DNA from: SIG299 sp045593825
GTDB taxonomy: Bacteria; Bacillota; Clostridia; Lachnospirales; Lachnospiraceae
Reading direction: 5' to 3'
Assembly: GCA_045593825.1 (NCBI GenBank)
Contig: JAZNXI010000079.1
Span: forward strand, 1 to 25,457
DNA: 25,457 nt
Below are positions 14,948 through 24,700 of the stretch, one piece after another. The notes under the pieces were generated by a model, which did not search any database, was not told where the DNA came from, and worked only from the letters and a program-made list of their open reading frames with translations. The stretch's first letter is position 1, and every line of letters begins with the position of its first letter. The translations under genes were made by a program, and so were the position numbers.

Positions 14948-17900
14948 ATGAAAAAATGGATGGCAGCAATTGGTTTGGTTGTGCTTTTGCTGGTGGGAGT
15001 GATGCCGGCAAATATACAGCAGGCGGAGGCAGGAAATAACAGTATATCTGCGGACGCGGTTTTTGACACGGTATCTATCAAAGATGAAACCATTGAAAAA
15101 GGGAAAATTATTACATTTTCTGTGAGTAACCCAATAGCCGATTTGGATATCAGAGGATATAAATGGACGGTGAAGAATGGGTTAACAGATTTTTCTTCGG
15201 ACGAGGAACTGTTTACTGGAATTAATACAAATACACTTACAATTAATGATGTTGATAAAAACTGCATATTAAATGGTGCAACGGTAAGCCTTACTCTTAT
15301 AGTGGATGTGAATGGAGAACCAAGTGAGTTACCTATTACCAACACGGCTAAACTTTCCGCTTCCCATACCCTGGGCGAGGACTGGATTATAGACGAAGAA
15401 GCTTCAAGCGGAGCAATACAAGTCAGCAACAAGACATGTACCGCATGTGGAACTGTTGTAGATACAAAAGAGGAAGTGGCTCCGTTAGAAAACCCGGTTT
15501 ATGTGGGCGGACAGGAGTTACAAAATGCCGGAGAATCTGCAACCGGTAATAGCGGCACCGCCACCTTATATATAGCACAGGACGGAAGTCCGGTTCTGGT
15601 TTTAGATAATTACGTGTACACAGGAGCCGGATCTGAGAATACAGAGGGCAATTATGCCGGTATTTATTACGGAGGAAGTGACACCCTGTATATCTTCTGC
15701 GGTCCTAATGAAGACAACCGTGCAGTATCCCAAAACACAATTACTTTAACTGCAGGGGAGACTGTAAGCAGGGGAATTTATGTGCCAAACGGCACTCTGC
15801 ATATCGGAACCACAGGTAACGAAACAGAAGACACTCTGACAGTTACCGCAGGCACAGCAACAAAATACAGTGATGGCATCCGTGCTAACCAATTTAAGGT
15901 ACAGGATGCAACCATTGACCTTTATACATCAACGGATGTGAATTCTACCGGTCAATATGATATAACCTCTAACTGTGTTATTAACGCAACCGGCGGCAAT
16001 ACCACCGGAGACGGTGCAAGTACCTCCGCTGGTATTTCCTGTACCACACTTAAGGTTTCCGGCGGCACCGTAAATGCCACCGGCGGTACTGCGGAAGGAT
16101 ATTTGTTGCCTTGCAGTTACGGCATTAATTGTACCGATGCTGCAACCTTTACCGGCGGCAAAATAACCGCTACCGGAGGTAAGGCATCCTATGAAGGAGT
16201 TGATAAGGCTACACCATGGGCTAAAACCTACGGTATCAATGCAACAACAATTTCAATTTCCGAAGCAGAGGTTACTGCCATCGGCGGAACTTGTGGAGCT
16301 GCAACTTCCGGAACCAGTGGAAACGATGCACATAGTTATGGTTGTTATGGTGACATTACCATGGACTCTGGTTCTTTAACCGCTACTGGTGCAGATTTGT
16401 TAGAAGAAGCAGTTCATAGAGTTAAAGAAAGCTATGGTATCTACGGCAGCCTTGATGTAAGCGGCGGTACCGTAATTGCCACCGGCGGAAACACCGAAAA
16501 TGGTCTGTGCTATGGTATTTATGCTACAGGTGACTGTGCTTTTTCCGGCACAGCAGATGTTACCATAAAAACCAATAATGTAACCACGGACGATTATCTT
16601 TATGGTTTAGATTTAAAAGATTCAACAATAACTGTAACTGTTGCAGATTCTGCCAAAGTAGATATCACCGTAGCGACAGAGGGTGCAGATGCAACCTATG
16701 GTTTTTATGCGAGAAACAATAATAACAAATATGTACAGACCGGCGGAACGGTGAAAGTGTCTGCTCCGTCACGAAAAGACAATCAATATGGTGTATCTTT
16801 CACGGACGCAGATATTTCCGGCGGAACATTTTCTGCCAGTGCAAAGGGCACGGCGTTTTATGCATATGATTTGAACCTTACCGGAGGCGATATAACCGGT
16901 ACTTCGACCAGCACCTTGGAAGATACCATGAATGTGGTATCCACCGGAATTAAGATAGAGACACTTACTATGACCGGCGGAAGCCTTACCGGAGAGGGAG
17001 GAGAACATACCACGCTTCATAGTTATGGTGTTTATCTGACAGGAAACGCCAATGTTTCCGGCGGCTCAATTACAGGTACCGGTGGATATGTTTACAGTGA
17101 GACCTCAGGTGTTATGTCCTATGGTGTCAATATAGACGGAACACTGACCCTTTCCGGCGGCACGGTAACCGGTACTGCAGGTCAGGCATCCGGCACAAGC
17201 GTGGGTGTCTATATTAAAAATGCCATCCTCAGTAATAACGCACAGATTGTGGGACAGGGCGGAACATCTAACGATGACAGCATTGGCGTTTCCTTCGGAA
17301 GTTCTATCACTATGGGTGCGGAGTCTGAGGCTCAGGTAACCGGTAACGGCGGCAGCGGAGCCAACAGTATGGGAATTAAATATGCCGGCAGCACCTTATC
17401 ACTGTTAGACGGAAGATTAACCGCAACCGGCGGCACAGGCACAACGGCAAGCTATGGCCTTTATACCACAAATAATTTCCTGATGGGCGGAACTCTTCTT
17501 ACAGCAAAGGGCAACACCAGTGCTGTTGGATGTGATAGCGACGAGGAGATTAGCTCCGAAGTCATTGTGGTAAGCGCAGACATAGCAGGAACAAGCCCAA
17601 GTCCAAGTCCGCTGCAGTACGGAGGTCATGTCATTTCTACCCTGGCGAAGTATAAGTACCTGAAGGCGGGTACCACCAGTGAGGTTGATGCAGAGCCGGG
17701 CAAGAGAGACATTTCCGGTGCAACTATTACACTGGCAAGTAGCTCTCTTACTTATGACGGTACCGAGCAGACTATGACGGTTACCTCTGTGAAGCTGGGA
17801 AGCGTGGAACTGCTGGATGAAGTAACAATTTCCGGTAATACGGCAACTAACGCAGGCACCTATACCTTGACGGTAACAGCCAAGGATGACTCCTATTATA

Positions 17901-20900
17901 CAGGAAGTGTTACAAAGACATTTACCGTGAACCCGTTGAAAATCACCCCTGACGTAACGGTAACCGGTGGTCCATATGCATATAAATCCACCGTTGACCC
18001 GTCTGCGGTTACGGTAAAACATGGGGATGTTGTACTTAAATTAAATGTAGATTATACGGTAGAGATTCATACGTCTACCGTTGGTGAAAATAGCGGTATA
18101 GCTTACGTTGATCCTATTAATAGTGGCAGCAACTATACATTTGATCGTGTGACAGCTAAATTTACCGTAGTAAAAGCAGAAAACCCGGTAGAAGTAACAA
18201 CACCGTTAACGGTAATCCGTGGAGGAAATCAGGTTAATTTGACCTGCAGCAATAATCAGGCCAGCACTACGCCAAGCTATTCCTTTGACGGGGACGCTTT
18301 GGGCTGTATAATAGATACCGGCACCTTGACCTCCGGAGATACCGCAGGCACGGTAACCGTTAAAGCGACCTTTCCTGCAAGTGACCAATATAACGAAGCA
18401 GTGAGAACCATCACCGTAAATATAACGAAAAAGAACGAGGCGGAGCTTGATTGGGTAACTCTCAATGATGTAGATTATCAATATAATGACGCTACTGAAC
18501 TTGCACAAGTATATCATTCCGGTTCGGGTTCAAGGGTCAAAGAGGATATCATCGAATATTCCGGTACCACACGAAGCGGTGCAACCTACGCAAGAAGCAC
18601 CACCCCGCCAACCCAGGCCGGTAATTATACGGTGCATGTAACCTACGAAACGAAGGACACCATTTACACCGGAAGCGATGACTTCGAAATTCGGCCGAAG
18701 GACATTTCTTCTTTGATAACGGTAACCTTGGGCGATGAACTGACCTACAATGGCACAGAGCAGACCCAGACGGTTACAGAGGTACGTGATAAAACTGCAG
18801 ACTATAACTTTAGTGCGGCGGAGTACACCATTACGGGTAATAAACAGACCAATGCCGGATATTATAGTTTGGACATTAACGGTAAAGGCAATTTTACCGG
18901 AACAAAGACAGTGAGTTACGAGATTGCAAAGGCAACGCCGACATTGGGAGATTTTGAGATTCCTGTTTATGATAGAGAGGTGGATTATACCGGAGTAGCG
19001 GTAGAACTTCCTTTGCCTACCACAGAAAAGATTGGTATGGGTGATGTGTATTTTTCTTCTATACCAACAAATGTCGGAGCCTATATAATTTATTTTAATG
19101 TACACGACGGTGATAACTATATCGCTGCTACAGAGCTTGAATACGGTCCTTTAACAATAAATCAGATAGACCGTCCGACAACCGTAACTGACGCAGAGGT
19201 AATTGTTGGGGGGAATAAAATTTACTTAGATGGCTATGTCCAGACAGAGGGAAGTCCTGCAAAAACTTATCACATTGAAGGGGAAGCACGTGGCTGCAGT
19301 ATCGAAGGCTCCTACTTTACTTCCGGAACAGAAACCGGTATGGTACGAGTTCGGGTAACCCTTGATGCAGACAGCAACTACCGGGAAACCCAAGTGTGGT
19401 TCACCGTTACGGTAACGGACAAAAATACAGCTCCGCTTACGGTAACCCAGGACGATGTAGAGTACAATTATGGTGAAGAGATACTGAATCTTTCCCCGGA
19501 TTTTGATGGTGAGGCAGGCACCCTGGTCAGCCAGTCTATGGTATATGCGGGTACATTATGGAATGGTTCCTCTTACGCAAGTAGCGAGACAAAACCAACC
19601 CAGGCCGGCACTTATACGGTGACTGTGACCTATGAATCAAAGGATACCATCTATACCGGCAGCACTGACTTCAAGATTAATCCAAAGAATATTGGTGGCA
19701 CTATAACTCTGGGTCCTGCACTGACCTATACCGGCGAACCTCTGACCCAGACCATTGACAAGGTTCAAACCGGAGATTATACCTATACAACGGCGGATTA
19801 TGACATTTTGGATAATGTACAGACCGATGCCGGAACATATACGTTAACCCTTGAAGGTAAAGGTAATTTTACCGGAACGACGAGTAAATCTTATACCATT
19901 GCAAAGGCAACTCCACAGCGTTCCGACTTTAATATACCGGTGCTTACAGCCGAGGATTATACCGGAGAGTATATAACGGTAGCAGCTCCTACCACCACAA
20001 AGATCGGCATGGGAGAAGTGTATCTGACAGGAGCTAATATCATAAATGCCGGAAATTATGAGATTACCTTTGGCGTACACGACGGCAAGAACTATAAGGC
20101 TGCCAGCGGATTTGAATACGGCACCTTAACGGTAAATAAGGTGGATCATCCGATGGAAGTTACCAATGCAATCGTGGGAATCGGTCTTAAGCAGATTGAC
20201 CTGACGACCCGTGTTACCATGGAATTCGGCTATGCCCTAAGCTTTGAATTTGTAACGCCTGAAGAGGAGAGACATGGCTGTCAAATTAACGGCGCAACCT
20301 TTACCTCCGGAAATGAACCCGGCACCGTGACGGTTCGGGCAACCGTTCAAGAAGGAACTAACTATCTTACAACCAGTAAGGATTTTTCTGTTGAAGTGGT
20401 AGAAGTTGGTGGCGTTAAGGTTTGGGGCTATGTTACCAGCTCCGGCGACAGTAATGATGAAACCACTATTCAGTTGCTTCAGGGCGGCGTGCCGAAATAC
20501 GAGATGACGAAAGTAGGTAACAGCCCTAACTATACCTTTGATGGCGTGGCAGCAGGCACGTATACATTGCGGGTGAGCAAGGCGAATCATATCACTGCTG
20601 AGACAGAGGTTATCGTGGCGTCGGAGGATGTGCAGGTTGAGACGGTGGAGTTGAAGCTGGGAAGCGGGGATAAGGAGTTCAGAATTCAAAAAGTCTTTTT
20701 GAATCTCACACAGGATATCAATGTAGGTTATAGAGTAGATGTTCCTACCGGCTTTGAGGATCCATATATGGTATTCTCTTTTAACGGAAATGAGTACAGA
20801 GTGTCGACATATACGATAGATGCAAATGGAAGATATTGTTTCATGTTTGCCGGTGTGAACTCGCAATGCATGGGTGATATCATTGATGCGACAATATATG

Positions 20901-21550
20901 CAACTGCAGGTGGAACACAGGTAAGCTATACATTAAGTAATTATAGTGTATTGCGATATTGTAAAGCTGTGTTAGATATGGATATCGCAGAATCTCTAAG
21001 AACGTTAGTTAGTGATTTGTTAGTTTATGGTGAGAAAACGCAGCTATACCGAAACCATAAAACAGATCAATTGGTAACGGAGGGACTCTCTCTTTCATCA
21101 AGTACTTTTGAAGAAATAGGACAGGAATATAACAAATTAAGTACTCTTGGAGATAAAGGAAGTGAAACGGACTGGACGGGAGTAGGACTTTATTTAACAA
21201 ACAATGTATCCGTAAGATATAAAATAAAGACTCCAAATCCGGAAAACCTGACATTTGAATTGACAATCGAAGGAAAAACAACAGTATTTACGGCAGAAAA
21301 TCTGGTGGCAATAGAAGGTGAAACAGATTTATATTATCTCTTTTTTAACAAAGTAATGGCAAGGGAGTTTGACGAACCAATTACAGCAGTAATCAAACAA
21401 AATGGAGAACAAATCGGACGTACTTTAATTTATTCAGTAAATACATACATTCAAACGCAAACAAACAATGCAGGAGTTCCGGACTCAATGAAGGAATTAT
21501 TGAAATCAGTCTTTTATTACGGAAAGTCCGCTAAAGCATATGGAGGCTGA
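14948..21550 (+). CDS. Giant secreted repeat protein (beta-helix, MBG-like and carboxypeptidase-regulatory-like domains)
   Basis: A 2200-residue exported protein. The start is ATG 14948, with AGGAGGT 7 nt upstream and a signal peptide (MKKWMAAIGLVVLLLVGVMP, cleavage near A28). In order: an Ig-like N-terminal region; a Cys-pair segment with CTACG (about 157-161); a region of about 700 residues (180-880) with ~16 short S/T-G-G-x-[VILF]-x-[GA]-x-G-G motifs, typical of a right-handed beta-helix; MBG-like beta domains (about 919-1078) with a TYDGTEQ-type motif; two ~329-residue repeat units plus part of a third (about 1078-1820); a carboxypeptidase-regulatory-like domain (1822-1905); and a C-terminal module in two copies, ending in LLKSVFYYGKSAKAYGG. 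No LPXTG, SLH, dockerin or C-terminal membrane helix is seen, so anchoring is unclear. The role is inferred as an adhesin, matrix or glycan-binding protein. Confidence 0.88.
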   Translation: MKKWMAAIGLVVLLLVGVMPANIQQAEAGNNSISADAVFDTVSIKDETIEKGKIITFSVSNPIADLDIRGYKWTVKNGLTDFSSDEELFTGINTNTLTINDVDKNCILNGATVSLTLIVDVNGEPSELPITNTAKLSASHTLGEDWIIDEEASSGAIQVSNKTCTACGTVVDTKEEVAPLENPVYVGGQELQNAGESATGNSGTATLYIAQDGSPVLVLDNYVYTGAGSENTEGNYAGIYYGGSDTLYIFCGPNEDNRAVSQNTITLTAGETVSRGIYVPNGTLHIGTTGNETEDTLTVTAGTATKYSDGIRANQFKVQDATIDLYTSTDVNSTGQYDITSNCVINATGGNTTGDGASTSAGISCTTLKVSGGTVNATGGTAEGYLLPCSYGINCTDAATFTGGKITATGGKASYEGVDKATPWAKTYGINATTISISEAEVTAIGGTCGAATSGTSGNDAHSYGCYGDITMDSGSLTATGADLLEEAVHRVKESYGIYGSLDVSGGTVIATGGNTENGLCYGIYATGDCAFSGTADVTIKTNNVTTDDYLYGLDLKDSTITVTVADSAKVDITVATEGADATYGFYARNNNNKYVQTGGTVKVSAPSRKDNQYGVSFTDADISGGTFSASAKGTAFYAYDLNLTGGDITGTSTSTLEDTMNVVSTGIKIETLTMTGGSLTGEGGEHTTLHSYGVYLTGNANVSGGSITGTGGYVYSETSGVMSYGVNIDGTLTLSGGTVTGTAGQASGTSVGVYIKNAILSNNAQIVGQGGTSNDDSIGVSFGSSITMGAESEAQVTGNGGSGANSMGIKYAGSTLSLLDGRLTATGGTGTTASYGLYTTNNFLMGGTLLTAKGNTSAVGCDSDEEISSEVIVVSADIAGTSPSPSPLQYGGHVISTLAKYKYLKAGTTSEVDAEPGKRDISGATITLASSSLTYDGTEQTMTVTSVKLGSVELLDEVTISGNTATNAGTYTLTVTAKDDSYYTGSVTKTFTVNPLKITPDVTVTGGPYAYKSTVDPSAVTVKHGDVVLKLNVDYTVEIHTSTVGENSGIAYVDPINSGSNYTFDRVTAKFTVVKAENPVEVTTPLTVIRGGNQVNLTCSNNQASTTPSYSFDGDALGCIIDTGTLTSGDTAGTVTVKATFPASDQYNEAVRTITVNITKKNEAELDWVTLNDVDYQYNDATELAQVYHSGSGSRVKEDIIEYSGTTRSGATYARSTTPPTQAGNYTVHVTYETKDTIYTGSDDFEIRPKDISSLITVTLGDELTYNGTEQTQTVTEVRDKTADYNFSAAEYTITGNKQTNAGYYSLDINGKGNFTGTKTVSYEIAKATPTLGDFEIPVYDREVDYTGVAVELPLPTTEKIGMGDVYFSSIPTNVGAYIIYFNVHDGDNYIAATELEYGPLTINQIDRPTTVTDAEVIVGGNKIYLDGYVQTEGSPAKTYHIEGEARGCSIEGSYFTSGTETGMVRVRVTLDADSNYRETQVWFTVTVTDKNTAPLTVTQDDVEYNYGEEILNLSPDFDGEAGTLVSQSMVYAGTLWNGSSYASSETKPTQAGTYTVTVTYESKDTIYTGSTDFKINPKNIGGTITLGPALTYTGEPLTQTIDKVQTGDYTYTTADYDILDNVQTDAGTYTLTLEGKGNFTGTTSKSYTIAKATPQRSDFNIPVLTAEDYTGEYITVAAPTTTKIGMGEVYLTGANIINAGNYEITFGVHDGKNYKAASGFEYGTLTVNKVDHPMEVTNAIVGIGLKQIDLTTRVTMEFGYALSFEFVTPEEERHGCQINGATFTSGNEPGTVTVRATVQEGTNYLTTSKDFSVEVVEVGGVKVWGYVTSSGDSNDETTIQLLQGGVPKYEMTKVGNSPNYTFDGVAAGTYTLRVSKANHITAETEVIVASEDVQVETVELKLGSGDKEFRIQKVFLNLTQDINVGYRVDVPTGFEDPYMVFSFNGNEYRVSTYTIDANGRYCFMFAGVNSQCMGDIIDATIYATAGGTQVSYTLSNYSVLRYCKAVLDMDIAESLRTLVSDLLVYGEKTQLYRNHKTDQLVTEGLSLSSSTFEEIGQEYNKLSTLGDKGSETDWTGVGLYLTNNVSVRYKIKTPNPENLTFELTIEGKTTVFTAENLVAIEGETDLYYLFFNKVMAREFDEPITAVIKQNGEQIGRTLIYSVNTYIQTQTNNAGVPDSMKELLKSVFYYGKSAKAYGG
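16050..17510 (+). repeat. Beta-helix rungs: ~16 degenerate SGGxVTATGG-type repeats
   Basis: Within the giant protein the motif recurs as SGGTVNATGG, TGGKITATGG, SGGTVIATGG, TGGSLTGEGG, SGGSITGTGG, SGGTVTGTAG and related forms, often followed by a YGI/YGV strand start. Spacing varies from about 20 to 45 residues, as in polymorphic-outer-membrane-like and adhesin beta-helices. Codons vary between copies, so the repeats are old at the protein level. Confidence 0.8.
18180..20410 (+). repeat. Long-period tandem repeat (~329 residues) of Ig/MBG-like modules
   Basis: The same order of motifs appears twice in full, with the first module starting again a third time. The anchor GC-x-I-x-x-x-x-x-TSG occurs at 18302, 19292 and 20276, giving periods of 990 and 984 bp. 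Other pairs include DTIYTGSDDFEI / DTIYTGSTDFKI, GKGNFTGTKTVSYEIAKATP / GKGNFTGTTSKSYTIAKATP and EKIGMGDVYF / TKIGMGEVYL. DNA identity is moderate, so this duplication is older than the shared C-terminal repeat. Confidence 0.88.
20669..20787 (+). repeat. 119-bp direct repeat, copy 1 (C-terminal module of the first giant protein)
   Basis: Bases 20669-20787 are identical to 25339-25457, the last bases of the window. The match begins one base after a G/T difference (20668 against 25338) and encodes DKEFRIQKVFLNLTQDIN onward. Upstream of it the two genes align as proteins but differ much in DNA. Confidence 0.97.
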
Positions 21551-21590
21551 TGTAAATAAAATATTAATAATTTAGAAAGGAGAATGAGAA

Positions 21591-21692
21591 ATGAAAAAGA
21601 CATGTGAAATACCGGAAATGGAAGTTATTAAATTTTCTGTTGAAGACGTATTGACCGCTAGTGGAACAACTCTACCAGATGTAGGTGTCTAA
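21591..21692 (+). CDS. 33-residue peptide encoded between the two giant secreted proteins
   Basis: The gene has a textbook ribosome binding site (AAAGGAG, 21576-21582, 8 nt before ATG 21591) and lies 40 nt after the first giant gene. The peptide starts MKKTCEIPEMEVIKFSVEDV and ends SGTTLPDVGV; it has one Cys (C5) and no hydrophobic signal. The pattern P-x-M-E-V-x-x-F-x-x-E-D-V-x-x-x-S-G looks like short peptides I recall from gut Firmicutes and Bacteroidetes, but I cannot name a family. A conserved leader-like half followed by a variable Thr/Ser/Gly-rich tail resembles a precursor peptide, yet no maturase or transporter gene is in the window. A 9-bp hairpin follows, then the second giant gene. 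Confidence 0.72.
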   Translation: MKKTCEIPEMEVIKFSVEDVLTASGTTLPDVGV

Positions 21693-21702
21693 GTGAGTTT
21701 AG

Positions 21703-21725
21703 CACCCCCTCTTTTTGAGGGGGTG
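21703..21725 (+). terminator. GC-rich hairpin between the peptide gene and the second giant gene
   Basis: CACCCCCTC (21703-21711) and GAGGGGGTG (21717-21725) form a perfect 9-bp stem with a T5 loop, 10 nt after the peptide stop. It is not followed by a T-run (TATTACTATC), so it may be a leaky terminator or an RNA-stability element that sets different levels for the flanking genes. No separate promoter for the next gene is obvious in the remaining 37 nt. Confidence 0.6.
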
Positions 21726-21762
21726 TATTACTATCATATGATTTTGATAAGGAGAGTTACAA

Positions 21763-24700
21763 ATGTTAGTAAAAAAAATAAAATTATTATTTTCATTGTT
21801 ACTTATATTGATAGTAGCATTACTAATAGATAATACAACTGCTCACGCAGAAGAATCCGAAGACACCCGTACCCACATTGACAGGGTGGACATATCTACA
21901 AACATTGATAGTGTATTCGATTACGGAAATGATAACACGACACTTGAGCCGATTCTTCAAATGTCCCAGACAACGAGTGAACCGGTGACAATTTCTCCCT
22001 ATTTTGATAAATGGCAACGGTGCGATGACGGAAATTGGGTATCAGATTATGAGAAATTTATTTCCGGACAGTGGAGAATGATGATTCATATCCGGGTAAA
22101 TGACAATGATGCAAATCTGGTAGATGACGAAACAAAAGTTTATGTAGACGGTGAACTATGGGAAACATGGGTTGCGTATGACTACGGGGATGCAAATGCC
22201 TATATTGTAGTGATTCCGTCAGAGGATTTGGAACGTTTTTTCATAGAGGAGCCGGCAGAACTTACATTTCATAAGTTAGAGAAGTATGACATCTCCGGAC
22301 AAAGAGTGAATAGTGTGATAGAGTCGTATTCTGTTGCCCCTTCCGTAGAGGGAGGAACACGGCCGTATTCGTACAGAAAAGCATCGGGACCGGACTGGTT
22401 GGAGGTTTCTAATGAAGGTACTATCAGCGGAAAACCTACCGAAATAGGAACGAATGAACCGTTAGTGGTGGAGGTGTTAGATTCTAATGGCGGCTCCAAA
22501 CAGATTACCATTTCGGTAGGAAACACCTTGGAGGAAAACATAATCGAGGTTTCTACCTGGGAGGAATTAGAGGCAGCATTTCAGTGGAATAAGCCGGAAG
22601 GTTTGTATACCACATCCCAGAGAGAAATGGAATATTTCACCATCCGGTTAATGGAAGACCTTTCTACAAATGTAGCGAGCCTTACATATACAGCTACTGT
22701 GGCAAAGACGTTTGCGATTTACCGCGCCTATGTAACATTTGATTTTAACGGACACACCCTTTCCTGTAGGGATGCTATATCCACCAGTAATTATGAATAT
22801 CAATTTAAGGATTTTATACGGATTGAATTACATCCAAACTCCTATGACGAAGGAAGTGCACTCCGGTTTATTGATTCGGTAGGCGGCGGCGGTATTGAAA
22901 TGTATTCCAGTCGTGCCCTTGAAACCTGTGACCTGTCGGCATTGCATCTTGTGTCGGGCGAAAAGTATTATTATATTGTAAATTCGTCAGCCTATAACAC
23001 CTCTAATGCAGATCACTATGTGTACTTTGACGGAGGCAAGTATGAATTAGAGGCAAGATCGGAAAAAGTAAGTAATGGTACACTGAGTAGAGAGGTAAGA
23101 TATCGTGGCTGTGTTATAGCGGAAGATGTCAGGGTAGAAATCAATGACGGACATTTCTATGCGCACGGAGAAGGTGCTAAATTTTCTGTTGGAGATACCT
23201 GTGCCAGAGAGTTAGCAGCATTTGGAACTTCTGTCACAGGTGTGTTTAATAGTACTGTTCCGATAGAATCTGTAATTGCAGATGATGACCGGGATTCCGT
23301 TGTGATTAACGGTGGTATTTTTGAGTCTAATGGTTATGCGGTGCATCATTTTGACGATTCTTTAGCTGATTTGGATAGCACAGTTTATATGAATTTTCCG
23401 ACGATTAACGGCGGATATTTTATCGGCCAGATGGGTTATACCGGCCATACCTTTACCTATTCGGACGGTAACGAACGTTATAATGATCTCCCGGCAACTG
23501 TCGTCATTTCCGAGAACTCCTATGTCATAGGTGTCGATACAGACGGAGACAAGTTTTACACGTTAGAAGGCATGACTTTGAAGGATTTGCATGACCTGCA
23601 GTCCTGTGTAGTATTAGGCAAGGAAGCGGTACAGATGAAGACCTCTCCGGTGGCAGGAAGCTATCCGGCATCTTTAATCAGAGAAAGTACCCAGACAGAA
23701 ACCTATACCATAGAGTATAAGGAACCATCCTGGTTTACCATGGGCGGTATCCAGTGCGTTCCGTATTATAGCATACAGGGATGGAATTCAGGCGTAACAC
23801 CAACTTCAAAAACAGGCAAGACCGAGGTTACGGTGGACTATAGCAAGTACAAACATAACGGCGGCGTGAATGTTTCGCTTGGTGTAATGTACCTTACACC
23901 ATGGAATACCACGGACTATTCCTTTGAGAATGAATATAACGTTGAGCTGCAGGTGTTCTATGATGTTACCGATGCCTGTGAGAATTGTTATATTGAGCCG
24001 GTAAACGGAGAATACCGCGTATTTGATGGAGATGATTTCTCCTTTAAAATTACTGCGGATAAAAATTATGAAATAAATACAAATGGTTCGCTGGAGGTAA
24101 GCATTGATCCTTCCAACAATGCAGGTGAGGTAACCTGGGATAGTGCGACTAATACCTATACGGTTCCTAATGTTGTTGGTGACATATCGATATATGTTAA
24201 TAAGAATACATATGGTCCAACAGGTGTGCTGCAGCTTAAATTGGAGACACGTACCGGTGTGTTAACAGACCTCGGTTCACAGTTGGCAGGAACAACATAT
24301 ACATTAAAGACACAAGAGGAATACAAACAAAATGGACTGGTTGTACCAAACGGATATACACTTGAAAAGTGGACTGTAACAATGAATGGTGAATCTAGAA
24401 GCTTTTCCTCAGGTGAGTCCATTACACTTTCCGGAGCCGGATATGTCATTATTTCGCCAAAGTATGAGAACTTGTACAACATACAGGTGATTAACGGAAA
24501 AGCATATGCGGATGCAGAGCATACCCAGCAGATTTCCAATGCTAAGGATGGAAAATATGTATACATTGTAGCGGATCCACCGGAAACCGGTAAGGTGTTC
24601 TGGAGGTGGAAGGTTATTGATGGATATAATGGCATTCCGGTGGGTGAGTATGCGAATCCGGAGACTACCTATTATGTAAATATGGACGATGCACTGTTGG

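Noticed and set aside
15860..17580. CRISPR-like or DNA-level short repeats
   Set aside because: The repeats are irregular in spacing, vary in codons and are in frame, so they are protein beta-helix rungs.
21450..21550. Sortase (LPXTG) or SLH anchor on the first giant protein
   Set aside because: The C-terminus has no LPXTG-like motif, hydrophobic helix or positive tail, and no SLH repeat was seen.
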